Shown piece by piece: positions 52,906 through 64,000 of a stretch of 64,000 nucleotides of DNA; the stretch's first letter is position 1, and the number at the start of each line of letters is the position of its first letter. Under the pieces are notes generated by a model, which had not been told where the DNA came from, made no database searches, and saw only the letters and a program-made list of their open reading frames with translations. The stretch covers positions 558,001 through 622,000 of the forward strand of contig JAGPYM010000017.1 of the NCBI GenBank assembly GCA_020736575.1. Reading direction: 5' to 3'. Made by a program: the position numbers and the translations under genes. The DNA is from Thelonectria olida. Lineage: Eukaryota; Ascomycota; Sordariomycetes; Hypocreales; Nectriaceae.

Positions 52906-55873
52906 TTACAATATCTCGGCAACAGCAGCCTGCAGCCCTTGCAACAATGCCACTTCCGCAGCGTTGTCGTGCATATCAGCCAGTGACCCGGGCGTGGGGG
53001 ATTGAGAATGCATTTGAGCGGTTGGCGCTTGCATTGTGGCAGTGGGTGTCTGATACGCAGCCTGCGAAGTTGGAGGAGAATAATGTGACTGTTGAGGTTG
53101 TACGGACTGTGCAGCCACGCTTGGAGTCGGCTGCGGTGTCGGTGAAATATGCGGTGAGGAGTAATGATTTTGTGCGATGGGTGTGGAAGTCTGGGATCGG
53201 ACTTGAGGTGTGGTATGAGCCAGGACTGGGCTTGGGTAAGTCACCTGTGATTGTTGCGAGTGCTGCGTCTGAGGCCGGGATGTTTGGGGACGAGGAGAGC
53301 CCTGAGGCACGGATTGCAGCGCTTGGTGTGATGTGGCCATCATGGCCGTTCGGGCTTGCGGCAAGGATGACGGCGGATATCCTGAATGGGTAGCAGGGGC
53401 GTGAGCATGCGCGGTCCCGTGGGCCATTTGTTGCGTTGACGCAGCTTGTGTAGCTGCAGCCTGAGCGGGTGTCACAACGCCGGTGCCAATGGCTGTGGCG
53501 GCGCCTCCGGCTGCTCTGGCTTGAGGGGGGTTGTGCAAGCCTCCAGCTAACGTCATGATGCCCTGGATCCTGGCCTGCTCCTCTTCCGAGTTCATCCTTG
53601 CTCTTTCCTCTGCCTCCTTTCTCGCCGCTTGAGTGGGAGCTCTTGTCTTGAGCTCGCCTGTGACAGCCTGCAAGTAGAAGGGCATCTCTGAGTTAGTCTT
53701 GAGAAAGAATAACTTGAGGTTACGGGCTTTATCTTTCAGCTGGACCTGCGTCCTCTCTTTAAGAATGTCAGATATCGAGCCGTTGTGCCCGAAAAGGGTC
53801 AGGATCTGACTCCAATGTGGCCCCTTGACCATGTCTAGGCCAGCCATGAGAGCCTTTTCTTCCTCCTGGGTCCAAGGCCGTCGAGTAGAGTGAATTCCTT
53901 CTCTTCGAGTGTGTGACGTGTTTTTCGTGAGTGCTGCTTGCCTTGCCTTGTCATATAGCATGGAGCTGGGGCAAGTCTGATTAGGCGGGAGGTTTTCTCC
54001 CGGAGCGGGGGCTGGGGGCTGAGGCTCAGGAACAGTTTGTGTGTATGAATAATATGGGTTCTGTTGTGTATGGGCATGAAGTTGATTCAAGTATGCCTGA
54101 GCAGTCATGTTCTCGGCTGGGATAGATCGTTAGTTGTGTCGAATAATGAAGTCTGTGACTATTTACCTGTGCTTGTTGGAACAGTTGGTTGATATGGAAC
54201 GGGCGATAACCCGTGCAAGGTCGTTTTGACGTAGTTGGAAGTGCTTTCAGCGACGAGAGCCTCGAGTTCCTTGTAGTCGGTCATCAAGTCTACCTTGGCC
54301 GTTGTCTGCGTTGGAGTGGGTTCGGATTTTGCGGGCGTTTTTGATGCTTCTGTGGAATGGTCGACAACCTCGATTGCCGGTGTTTGCGCAGGCTCTTCTT
54401 CCGCCAACCCCGCCAGTGCGTTTTGAACAAGACCCGAAGTTGTCTTCTCGAAGAATGAAGAGAGGTCATCCAAATCGAGATCAGGCTCGACGGGGCCGTC
54501 TGGTAGTATATCAAGAACAGGGTCGGCATGTAAGGGCATAGTAAGACCTAGTCTTGTTCCCAATTCCGATATTGAGGAGACACGGCTCTTAGCGCAGGTG
54601 CTGAAGTTTCGTATTAGGTCATCGGCTGGATACTTCTGCTTCAAGGTAGCTGCTGCCGGGTTAGATAATATGTGTGAGAAATGAGCGAGGGTCGACTCTT
54701 ACCATCCTCCGCTTGAGCCTCATTTTGAAGAGCGTCTCGCCGTGAGCGGGCGGATGTGACAAACTCTTGATCCTCTGGCGTCAATTCAACGCCATCGTGG
54801 AGGCTACGCAAATTATCCTCGAGCCCATCAACAAGAGCCCCATTCAATAGCTGATCGGCTTGTTGATCTGCGGTTTTGGTCTGGACCGACTCAATGGCTA
54901 TTTGAGTCTTGAGCGCAAGGAGGAGGTCCTTTGCCTCAGAAGGAAGATTTGAGATTTGATCTGGGAAAATGGCGTGGAAGTTCTGATTGGCTTCTTGATA
55001 TGACCCGAGGCTGGCATCCAATAACCAAAGGCCAAACTGGGCCAGGTTTGCTAGGCCCAAAATCGTACGTGATTCGTCGTCCTGGAGATCGAGCTCAACC
55101 GAGGATAGGATGGACTTTTCGGAGTAAATGAGCTTTACTTGCTCAAAGGCTTTTTGTAGGCGAAGAAACGATTGTGCATGTTGAGTCGCGTTGTCCTTAA
55201 TTGGCTTTATCGCATCGTCAAATGGTTGGGAGAATACGAGGAGTACCGAGATGGCCTGTTTGCAACGGTCAGCGCGATGGCGATTGCGCCGGGATGCAAG
55301 CTTACCAGATTGCCCAGCGCATTGCGGCTGGCAGTGCGCAAGTACTTTTGGGGGTCGGATTGGAAGTCGAAGAGAGGGAGAGGGTGTGGTTCTTCGGGAA
55401 TGGGCGCGGTATCGACATCCATGGGATCACCAACAGTGGCGTGAGTCTCGTCGCCATTCTGGTTGAACTGATCCATCAGGTCGCCCACGTTGGAAAGCGC
55501 ATTCTGGACAAGGAGAGCTAGGCCATCTTCTAGCGATTGCTCGGTGCTTTCATTGTTCTCGAACGTGTTATGATTGGCGACGGCATCGTTTTCGGACTTG
55601 ACTCTCTTAGAAGAGTTGTCGGTTTCGGTGGCGCTGGGGAAGGGTCTTTTGGTCGCGGCCTGGAGGGCCAACTCGAGGTCGAGCCCGTCGAGAAGGTTTT
55701 GCTCTTGCTTAATGCCTAGAGTTGAGAGTGTCAGCATGGTTACGGCAGAACAATCCCCGAGCAAAGGCGATGGAAGCACGACTGAAGCCAGACGGGAGGC
55801 GGGGAAGAAGCTGCGTTTACGCACCTGGCGGCGACATGGCCGCGCTCAGTTCGGGCTGCGCGGGCTCAGCCAT
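52906..55873 (-). CDS. TBF1: TTAGGG-repeat binding factor Tbf1 (TRFH-like and Myb telobox)
   Basis: Tbf1 binds TTAGGG-type repeats at telomeres, subtelomeres and many promoters; in several yeasts it controls ribosomal protein or snoRNA genes. Exons 55873-55825, 55715-55306, 55255-54703, 54649-54167 and 54116-52906 give 901 residues. An acidic, Ser-rich N-terminus precedes the TRF-homology-type dimerisation region (about 120-340; KYLRTASRNALGNLAISVLLVFSQPFDDAIKPIKDNATQHAQSFLRLQKAFEQVKLIYSEKSIL, LGLANLAQFGLWLLDASLGSYQEANQNF). The Myb domain at about 578-637 has RRPWTQEEEKALMAGLDMVKGPHWSQILTLFG and the telobox-like VQLKDKARNLKLFF. The C-terminal 250 residues are Gln/Ser/Thr/Pro-rich. The acceptor of exon 4 is a CAGCAG pair (54653 or 54650), so one Ala may be optional. 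Confidence 0.9.
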
Positions 55874-57386
55874 GGTGAGAGGTTTGTCAGAACATAAGAC
55901 GACAAGATAGCGACAGTAGTTGGCTTGGTTGCGGCAGTACGGCGCGAACGACGGCGTCGTCGGCGTCCAGTTGAGGCGGGATGATGAAGGTCTGTAGAAA
56001 ATTTGCTGAGTCAGGTTCGCCGACTGCCCTTATTTCTTGCCCCAAAGCTTAAACGGGAGCGATACACAATCGGCAGAAAGTTGGTCAAAATTGAATGGTT
56101 GGAGTAGGAATACAAAATGTGAGTTTTTACAAGACTCAATCGAGCTGGAATAAGAGAAAATTCCAATGACTTGTCCTAGAGGTTTAAAGTTGTGATCTTA
56201 CCGTGTCCTTGTTCTCTTTTTTGGTCGACAAACACCCTCCATTACCTTATCATCAAGCAAGAAATCTCCTTGAGACTCTCTCGCACGTGGCGCGGCGGTC
56301 GGCCAACGTCAATGCCGACTTCCTAATTGGGGGGGGGTCGACATCATCCTCGTCCAGTCATTTTCTCTGTTATTGCCAGCGTGAAGCAAGCCATTGTAGC
56401 TTCTCATCAGGGAATTACGAATACGTCGATAAGAAATATGACGATGCATGATTTTTTTTCAATTACTTTTTCAATGTCATAAAAATCTTCATAATTCCCC
56501 ATCTCGCCATGATTGCAGCCTGGCGGTTACTTACTCCATGGACCTGATCCAGCTTCCGCTCAGAATTCATTGCCATGAGGTTACCCGGGTTTCCAACCTG
56601 TTTCGTCATCATGCCCCAATCAAAACTGCCATCTTGCTTCCCTAGACTAATCTTTATCTAGACACTAAGTTACAGACTGAAAGAAAGACACATCGCTGGA
56701 GCACTTGTTTGTTGGGAAACATGAAGAATAAGAAAAGAGGTTACCGATCTCGGGATAGAACAGAAGCATTCTTATTCCGAATAGGTAGATCGCCTTCGTC
56801 TGCACATTGTGTATTTAATGGCCGTCTTTTGTTGGCATATCCTCTTGGTGATGGAATTATGAGCGGCTTTCAATGCCGAGGATTTGCGGCGAAATCATTT
56901 AATAGAGATATCTGAAATAGCCAGGCAAGTCTGTTCGCGATGGTGAGACTTGGGATAAGACTGATGTTGACTTGGAAGGTTATGGTTGAGATTGCCTACT
57001 GTACAATGCTGTAGTTATCTGAGTATAACCGGACCATTGATAATGCATAGATGTCTGAGATAATCGACAAAGATTAAATAATTGGCATCTGGGATAGGGC
57101 AAGGGTGCAAAGGCGCCAAACGTCTCCGGAAGGGCGTATATCGACAAGAGAACAAACAAGTGGGTCTTTACCAACATGAAGAAGCTGACCTCGTCATCGA
57201 GACTCTCGTGTATATATTGTATTTGACCTGGTCCAAGATAAACTTGACGGAACTGTGAAGACTCGAGCCAGCAATTAGAGTTAATCGCTGAATAAGCCTG
57301 GGTAAAGTCAAACCGCTACAACCCGCGCGAACATCATCTTCTCACAGCTTCACCAATCGGCTCGACCTAAGAGACGTACGGATATC
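55874..57386. promoter_or_regulatory. Divergent TBF1 / MFS transporter region
   Basis: 1.5 kb lie between the divergent start codons. Small ORFs lack support. No TTAGGG repeat array was noticed in the TBF1 promoter. Confidence 0.4.
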
Positions 57387-58974
57387 ATGGATTCGATTAC
57401 TTCCACTTCCACGGCCATTCGGCTTAATGACCTGAATCAAAGCAGCAACCTTGTCCAGCGAGATGCTCTGCGCGCCGAGTCTTCCTCGTATCACGACACC
57501 GACAGAGACCCCGTCCTAGAGGCCTCGAGACTTGCCGACAGCACCGTCCCCGACGGTGGTTACGGGTGGGTCGTGGTGATTGCTTGCGCTACTGTTTCTT
57601 GGTGGTTCACGGGCACCAGCTATAGTTGGGGCATCATTCAAAATGCTCTGGCTGCTGAAGGAGTCGCATCGCCAGCGACTCTGGCCTTCGTCGGTTCGCT
57701 GTCTGCGGGACTCATTGGTGCTCTCGCCATTATCAATGCTCGTGTGATCCGATGGATAGGGGCTCGGAGCACGGCGTTGCTTGGAGTCTTCTTTCTGGGC
57801 ATATCAGCTATCACGAGTAGCTTCGCAGTGAAGAATGTCGCAGGCATGTTCTTCACTAGCGGCGTGATACTTGGTCTGGGGCTCAGGTAAGTTTCTCAGG
57901 CGTACTGAAACAAGAGGTTTGTTATCGCTAATAACCTCTTTCATCAGTCTATGTTTCATGGTAGGTCATACTAGCTTCATAAATGCGTACTCCTTTGTTG
58001 ACAGAGTGTGTAGACAGTGTCGGTCACTCCAGCGCAGTACTTTAGCCGACGACGAGGCCTCGCAAACGGCATTGTCTACGCGGGAGGTGGTCTTGGAGGT
58101 GCAGTCACAAGCTTTGGACTGGATGTTTTGATTCAGCGTTTCGGCCCGGCTTGGACATATCGTATTCTTGGTATCGCGACGCTCGTCACCGGACTCCCAG
58201 CGGCTTGGTTCATTCGAGAACGCACTCCTATCAGAACTGCGACCTTGGTAGAATGGTAGGTCACCTAAGCTCCATGTGCCATGGCGAACTAACACCACCA
58301 TAGGCGTCTTTTCAAAGATACGAGTTTTCTGCTCGTCTTCCTCGTTGGGGCCGTTGGGACATTCCCCTTATTCGTCCCACCCTTCTTCATCCCCCTTTAC
58401 AGTCGATCAATGGGACTGTCATCAAGCACAGGGGCTGCGTTGCTTGCTGGATTCAACTTCTCATCGGCAATTGGCCGTATCATCTGCGGGGCCTTTTGCG
58501 ACAGACTTGGCCCGATCAATGCGCTCTTTTGCTCGCTAATTCTGACGGCTCTGAGCATCCTCGCGCTGTGGCCAAAGTCAACAACACTCGCCCCCCTTGC
58601 GGTATTCGTCGTGATCAATGGCGCTTCGAACGGAGGATTCTTTGCCACAATGCCCACTGTCGTTGGTAATACGTTTGGATCCGCGAGAGTCTCTGTCGCG
58701 ATGGGCATGATCGTTACTGGTTGGGTCGGAGGATATCTGATGGTAGGTCGATTGATGCTGTCTTTTCTTCATACAACATGCCTCCTTGCTAAATTGAGAT
58801 TACCAGGGCGCACCAATCGCAGGGTACTTACTCGAGAACTATGGCGGAGCAGACAATGGCCTCCAGGCCTATCGTCCAGCCATGTTCTATGCTGGATCTC
58901 TCGCGCTTGGCGCCGCAGGACTCGTTGTGATGCTCAAGGTCCAAACCACCAAGAGCATATTGGAAAGAGGCTAG
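57387..58974 (+). CDS. Major facilitator transporter, monocarboxylate-porter type
   Basis: This is probably a plasma-membrane proton-coupled transporter of monocarboxylates or related metabolites. Exons 57387-57886, 57948-57960, 58014-58255, 58304-58742 and 58807-58974 give 453 residues; the second exon is only 13 nt. A soluble N-terminus of about 55 residues is followed by PDGGYGWVVVIACATVSWWFTGTSYSWGI, the signature first helix of fungal MCT-like proteins. About twelve hydrophobic segments can be counted, with a loop 2-3 segment (VIRWIGARSTALLG) and a second half opening with FLLVFLVGAVGTFPLFVPPFFIPLYSRSMGLSS. FNFSSAIGRIICGAFCDRLGPINAL matches the repeat motif of the second half. Substrate cannot be told. 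Confidence 0.9.
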
Positions 58975-59280
58975 AGAACGAAGAGAAATTAATGAATAAG
59001 GTGTTTTTTTATTATAGTTGAGGAACTATTTGTTTTGGAGAGGTAGGTACTCAGTGAGCACTAGGCTGGGCGCGCCTTCCAAAACCTATGCGTTGGGTTT
59101 CATCTCAACCTCGTCGCCATGTGGAAATCCTCCGACTACCAACCTACAAACATCACGCTCTCGACCTAGAACCTGTGTCCCTTTGTCCATCTCAACTTAC
59201 CACCTGTATCCCTTTATCCGCCCTGACCCATTACCTAACACTGACAACCCACAACTCCCACTACATCCCCCTGGACCAGA

Positions 59281-60124
59281 ATGATCGACAGAACACAATG
59301 CCAGACGCATACACGCAACCCCTGGGGCAAGCCAAACCACCGCTACGACTACCGCATCCGATACGCAGCCATGGGCACACTTTGCTTCACCATCCTCGCC
59401 GTCGCCATCGCAGGCACCGTCATCGCCGTCGAAAAATCAAGGCACGACTTGGACGCTCTGGGGGACATACTAGTGCATTTGGCTGCGGCAACCGAGACGG
59501 CTGTATCCCGTGAGCAAGAAGGTGGTTAGTATCATCCACTGTTTTGCACATGCGGGATCCAACAGCATGGCTGCGAGGCGTACTTCAAGCCGGTGAGTGA
59601 CTTCCAACGTTCATAGATGTTGGGTAGAGATGCTAACTACCTACTCGCAGGACATATGTTGTCCGCTCCTCACGGTCTGCTTTGAGACCAAGTGGTCGCC
59701 CTCTGGAATCTACTGCTGCGCCGACAAAGACGCCTGTATCGCCTCAGAGAAGCACCCACCGCAATGCGTTGCCCATACGACCCAATGTGGTCGAGGGCTC
59801 GGCGGTGGATGTTGCCCTGAGGGTACCATATGCTCCCCAGATGGATGTCTACGAAAGGTGACTCACCCGTCAAAGTTCAAAGACGCAGGCCGAGAAGGGA
59901 CTAGGATAGAAGAGCATTGGATACCCAAGAATACGTCGATTGTTAACAAGACAGTGAGAGAGGGAACCTCTACGACCAAGGCCTCTCAGAAGTTTGAAAC
60001 TGGTGTCAAGTTTGGGGAGGTTGGACTCGCAAAGTCGGGTGGTTGCCGTCAAGTCAGATGGTCGACTCTACAAATAGTGGTTATGTTGGTCATGACTGTT
60101 CAGTTGCTGGTTCTTTGCTCCTAA
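59281..60124 (+). pseudogene. Cys-rich membrane protein with an in-frame TAG (possible pseudogene)
   Basis: Reading from ATG 59281 there is a hydrophobic anchor (MGTLCFTILAVAIAGTVIAV, about 31-50). The same frame continues past a TAG at 59527-59529 into Cys-rich sequence (FCTCGIQQHGCEAYFKP), then after an intron (59593-59650) DICCPLLTVCFETKWSPSGIYCCADKDAC, CVAHTTQCGRGLGGGCCPEGTICSPDGC. The end has a hydrophobic C-terminus (LQIVVMLVMTVQLLVLCS), a membrane or GPI-type tail. The Cys pattern resembles small fungal extracellular Cys-rich domains. Alternative: a weak GTATCC donor at about 59507 joined to an acceptor before CATGGCTGC (59568-59570) would avoid the stop in frame but remove the first Cys. 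No function assigned. Confidence 0.55.
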
Positions 60125-60789
60125 GATGAATTGGATATCCTTCCGCAGACATCACAAACTGATTCACACCGAGGTAGACGAGACCGAATGTGCATATTCA
60201 AAATGAGTCAAAGTGTGACTCTTGATTGTTCAGTATCAGCCCATATTCAACAAGGCTTGGCCTATGTATAATCATTGTGATGCATGGCCTCCCAAACTTG
60301 TTGCAAGGTCATGATCCATTGTGCCCAAATGTACCGTCCAAAATTGACCCTGCCATGATTTCCGTTCACATGTCGTCTGTTTTCTCAATAAGTCATTAAG
60401 AGTCGGCCACGCGGAGCGCGACCATATCCTAGATGTGTCCAGCATCTCATCCGTCCATCCAAGCCGCCCAATTCCCACCATTAGACCCACGCCTCAATCC
60501 CTCATAACTTGCAATGAGAGAGGAGAGAAGCTCCATTTGATTCCATGCCGACAAAGCTGTTGTTTGACTCCGTGAAGAAGAAGAAATTGTGTATCCAAAA
60601 AACGTATCGAATCGTCTATCGCGAACGCAGAAAAAAAAAAAAAACCAAAGTTGAAGCCGTCGTCTGTATTTCCAGCCCGTATGAACCGCGGGACGGTTGG
60701 GTATCTCGAGAGAAAATGAAAAGAAAAAAGAAGATGAAAGAAAAAAGTCGCGGAATAAATTCGACGCGATATTAAAATCCAGAAGGGGT
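60125..60789. other. Convergent intergenic region
   Basis: This lies between the stops of the Cys-rich gene and the small secretory protein gene. It includes an A/AAG-rich stretch around 60580-60760 and no supported gene. Confidence 0.5.
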
Positions 60790-61439
60790 TCACATCCAAA
60801 CGGTAAAGAAGATCATGACCATGGCGAGGGCGATGCTCATCAGGGCGATTTTGCGCCGAGGAGAGGCCGCGCCGCTGCCGTCGTCGAAAAAGGCGTCGTC
60901 GTCGTCGTCGTCATTGCGCGCGGGGACCGTCTTGGCGAAGAGATTGACCGTGTCGTTGCCGACCAGGTAGCTGACCAGGGTGTTTGTGGGCGCGGCCAGG
61001 TCGAGGAAGAAGGCGATGCCGACGTGGGCGACGGCCTTGACGTTGAAAGAGCCCACGACGTCGTCGAAGTCGCTGGAGGGCAGCTTCTGGACTAATCGGG
61101 GAGTGGCCGAAGAGGCGTCGTCTGATGGGACGACGATGTGCTCCTGGGGGGGAAGCTGGGATGCGATGCCTGCGGGGGAATTGCTGTCAGTGCCAAGGTC
61201 CAAGGATGAGGGAATGGAAGGGTGGGATGAGATGAGTAGGTGGTGAGGTGAGCCATACCATTTGATACCACCTGCATAGGGGACGCATCTGCCCTGATAA
61301 GCCTGTTGTTGTGGTTGCCCGACCGGTGGACAATGGGGCCTCTATCAACGGCAGAAACGGCGCCGATGAGAAGAGCAAAGACGCAGAGCAGCGCGCCGAA
61401 ACTCAATGATATTGAACGCATGGCTTTTGAGACGATCAT
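60790..61439 (-). CDS. Small secretory/membrane protein of unknown function
   Basis: Exons 61439-61259 and 61169-60790 give 186 residues (a start at Met 61421 would shorten it by 6). A clear signal-peptide-like N-terminus runs SLSFGALLCVFALLIGAVSAVDRG. The middle is hydrophilic, then comes SDFDDVVGSFNVKAVAHVGIAFFLDLAAPTNTLVSYLVGNDTVNLFA, a fairly hydrophobic helix or domain. A DDDDDD run (encoded by the GTC repeat near 60895-60920) and the C-terminal hydrophobic segment KIALMSIALAMVMIFFTVW suggest a type I membrane protein or GPI-anchor signal. No named domain is recognised. Confidence 0.68.
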
Positions 61440-64000
61440 GGTCCAAGGTTTTTTCTTTTTTCTCTCTGAAAGGTAGTTGAAATGTCCAAGAATTTGGACG
61501 GCCGAGGAAGGTGGCGTATAAGTCAAGTCAGGGGAGAAGCGATTAGCTTCTAGATCCAAACGAGTCAGGTCAAAGCCTCCTTGCACTTGGCTTTTTGCGA
61601 GCTTCTTTTTTCAGCCGCGCGCGAAACCTCTCCCCAACCAAGGTGCGTCGTCGTCGTCGTCGCAATACTTTCCCCTCTAGCGAATGTTGAGGCAGTGCTG
61701 GGGAGCGAGGCGAATTATGCAGCGGCGAGGCTCAGTTACCGCGTCAAAAATAGGGAACAAAGATGCAAAAATTTCGGAACGGAAACGACAGTGAAGCGAT
61801 GCTTGTGTGGAGAGGGTGGGCGAGTGGTTGGCGGTGGGTTGGTGATGACGAGTCCCGGAGAGCGATTGATGAGGGTTAAAAAAGAAGCTTGAAGGCTCGA
61901 AACGAGGGTGTATGGGGGGACGCGTAACTCAGTGACAGACAAGGTCGGAAACAGGTATGGTGTTGGGGCCAGAGATTCGTCCAGTCGATGATGAGGAGCG
62001 AGAGAAAACAGAGGGAGGGAAGTCAGGAGTCAAATAGATCTGGGACAAGGAAACAAGGAGGAGATGATATTATAATTAAGAAGCGACGGGACGGGGGGTC
62101 ATCTGTTGGCTGTGATCCACCATCTAGAGAGAGTCTCGACAAGGGTGTTGTTTTCTTCTCTTTCTGCGATATCCATCCATTTTAGAAAGAATGGAGCATT
62201 CAATGGGGGACGTGCATCTCCAGCCAACGGCGTCTTCGTCTTTGCACACAAGTACCGGCCCGCGAGTCCCATAATTGCGCCGTAGCCGTGGCCTTTTCGC
62301 GCGTTGAGAAAAATCTCAATCGAGGTGAATGTGCCTTGATTGCGAGGCCAGGGGTGGGCCGTCCTCCCATCGCCTCGAAAAAGATGCGCGCTGATTGGTT
62401 GCGTGCTCTGGTCTTGACAGCCGGATTTCCCTGCTTTGGGAACGAGCTAGAGTGATGGTGTCTGAAGGTCTGGATGAGTGAAAAGCGCCGATGCTAGCGC
62501 TCTGCAGATATCAAGTGCGTACGTAGACACGCAGGTGTCTCTGGGCGATGATGAACCGAACCCAGGCATCCCTATTGCGGCATTACGAATACATGACGTC
62601 TGTTGGCCCTGTCGTAACTGTCACTGGAATACGAAAAAGTCCGGAATTCAGAGCCGAAAAAAGAGTCCATATTTGAAGCTTCTAGACTCGAGCCGGGGAA
62701 GGCTAAGCCCCAATACTGCCAAACGAGATTGGGGAACGGCCGAGGAGCCGAGAAAACGAAATGAGAAACAAATGAGAGGAAATAAATGAACAGTCTGTTG
62801 ACGCTGGCTGTGTGTGTGTTGTCCTGCAGCATCTGTCGTTGTATGTGCCTGCTGTTGGACATGCCATGCAGCCTTCAGGTCGCTCCAAGATGCATGTTGG
62901 CATGCAAAGAATCCATGCCCGTTTTGGGAGTGGACAGCGACCAAGGAAAATCACGTCCTCTTTCGGTGTGAACGGCTTCCTGGGCTGACGAAACGGCCGC
63001 TTTGTGGGAACGAGCGATCCTTGAATCCTTCGGTGACTGGCCTTGGCTTCCTTGGTATTTTTCTGTCTGCCTCGATGGATTGACGGCAGTTGATTGATTA
63101 ATCAATTTCAGACAGGCACATTTGCAGCGCCATTTACTATTGTTAGTGCAATTGCATCAAAGTCCACCAGCTTTTCAACATTGCCCTTGATCCACCTCCA
63201 GCCTGTACTTAGCATTCCGTGTGCTGGCACCGCGCGATTGCCGCCTTCGCCTTGTCCATCACCACGGGGGGGCCATCAGTCACTCCCGGATGCCCAGACC
63301 TTGGCTGACTCCATCCCCTCCAACCCCCACATTCTCCAGCAACGGAGTAACTACGTACTTCGTCCTTGGTGCTCCAAACCGCAACAGCTCCCGTCTTGCC
63401 GCCTATATTATTGCAACTCTACCAAGCACTTTGACATCCCAGGATCCCTGAAAGTAGACTCCATGACGTACTCCCTCCATACGAGGACAGATGCATCGTC
63501 TCAACCAACAACACCCTCAGCCTGCCTTGACCGCAGTTTACAGCTCAACCTCAGCCTTCCCTCACAGCCCTTTTGGCTCCCTCCCGCCCGTCTGCAAGCT
63601 GCCACACCTCCCACAGCCGCTCAAAGCCTCCCCCCCTCAGGAACTGTCCAGGCAGACTTCAAGATAAGAACTACCCCTTCGGGCAATTCCCCACCCCTCC
63701 CAACGTCTGGGATTCGCTCTGTTCGTCCAAGGGTGTCGTGATCACAAGGCCGGACCTGACAGACGTCAATGGTCAGCTTTCACTTTGGTTATCTAGCCTG
63801 CTTGACATCTATCTTTAAGTCGACTTCCATCTCAATCTCAAACTGTTCGCACATCATCACTCCCTCGCTCAATGCGGACCAGATAATAGCCCATCTGCGT
63901 CATCTCAGATGCCAAAGATCAATGCAAGCCTGGCACCCTGTCGACCCTGGCCGTTTCAAAAATGCTACCCAAAGTCCCCTCCAACTACGTATGTTACATT
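61440..64000. other. Right-end region with no supported gene
   Basis: ORFs here (for example 63094-63741 +, 215 codons) lack motifs. In another frame 63630-63770 reads NYPFGQFPTPPNVWDSLCSSKGVVITRPDLTDVNG before a GTCAGC donor-like site, which could be an exon of a gene that continues past the window. That cannot be tested here. Confidence 0.4.

Noticed and set aside
63094..63741. 215-codon ORF near the right end
   Set aside because: Ser/Pro-rich with no motif; more likely an untranslated leader or intergenic DNA.

Overview
The window is nuclear DNA of a filamentous ascomycete (Pezizomycotina, most likely a Sordariomycete). Protein genes are split by short introns (about 45-130 nt) with GTNNGT donors, CTAAC/CTAAT branch sites and AG acceptors. 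RPS2, RPL31, TBF1, CHK1, APC11 and CSN7 orthologues are recognisable, and there is a type-II tRNA-Leu gene with an intron after position 37. I saw no bacterial operon, CRISPR array, rRNA or intact transposon. All exon joins were worked out by eye from the sequence, and every joined model given here is divisible by three.

Layout. 0.2-2.2 kb: a very intron-rich homocitrate synthase-like gene with altered active-site residues. 3.0-6.5 kb (-): an unknown protein with a duplicated domain and a probable 1.1 kb first intron. 6.5-11.3 kb: gene-poor DNA. 11.3-13.0 kb: SEN54 (tRNA-splicing endonuclease subunit), back to back with an intron-containing tRNA-Leu(UAG). 15.0-16.3 kb (-): an arrestin-like protein. 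18.5-25.5 kb: a divergent pair of unknown genes, one with a retropepsin-like DSGA motif and one coding for about 1370 residues with an apparent late frameshift. 25.8-28.4 kb (-): RPS2 and a mitochondrial-type rhodanese. 29.1-35.7 kb: APC11, a C2H2-like protein, CHK1 and an E2-C ubiquitin-conjugating enzyme. 36.1-39.8 kb: RPL31, RAX1-like and CSN7. 42.4-46.0 kb: a Cu-transporting P-type ATPase. 47.8-48.4 kb: a coiled-coil protein. 50.5-52.1 kb: a Cys/His-repeat protein. 52.9-55.9 kb: TBF1. 57.4-61.4 kb: an MFS monocarboxylate-type transporter, a Cys-rich membrane protein with an in-frame stop, and a small secretory/membrane protein. 61.4-64.0 kb: no convincing gene.

How the genes relate. Several belong to the ubiquitin/cell-cycle machinery (APC11, its expected E2 partner, CHK1, CSN7). 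Others serve translation and tRNA processing (RPS2, RPL31, SEN54, tRNA-Leu), and TBF1 is a factor that regulates ribosomal protein genes in some fungi. The more unusual content is the set of uncharacterised proteins: the homocitrate synthase-like paralogue, the GYW-repeat protein, the retropepsin-like/orphan divergent pair and the Cys/His-repeat protein.
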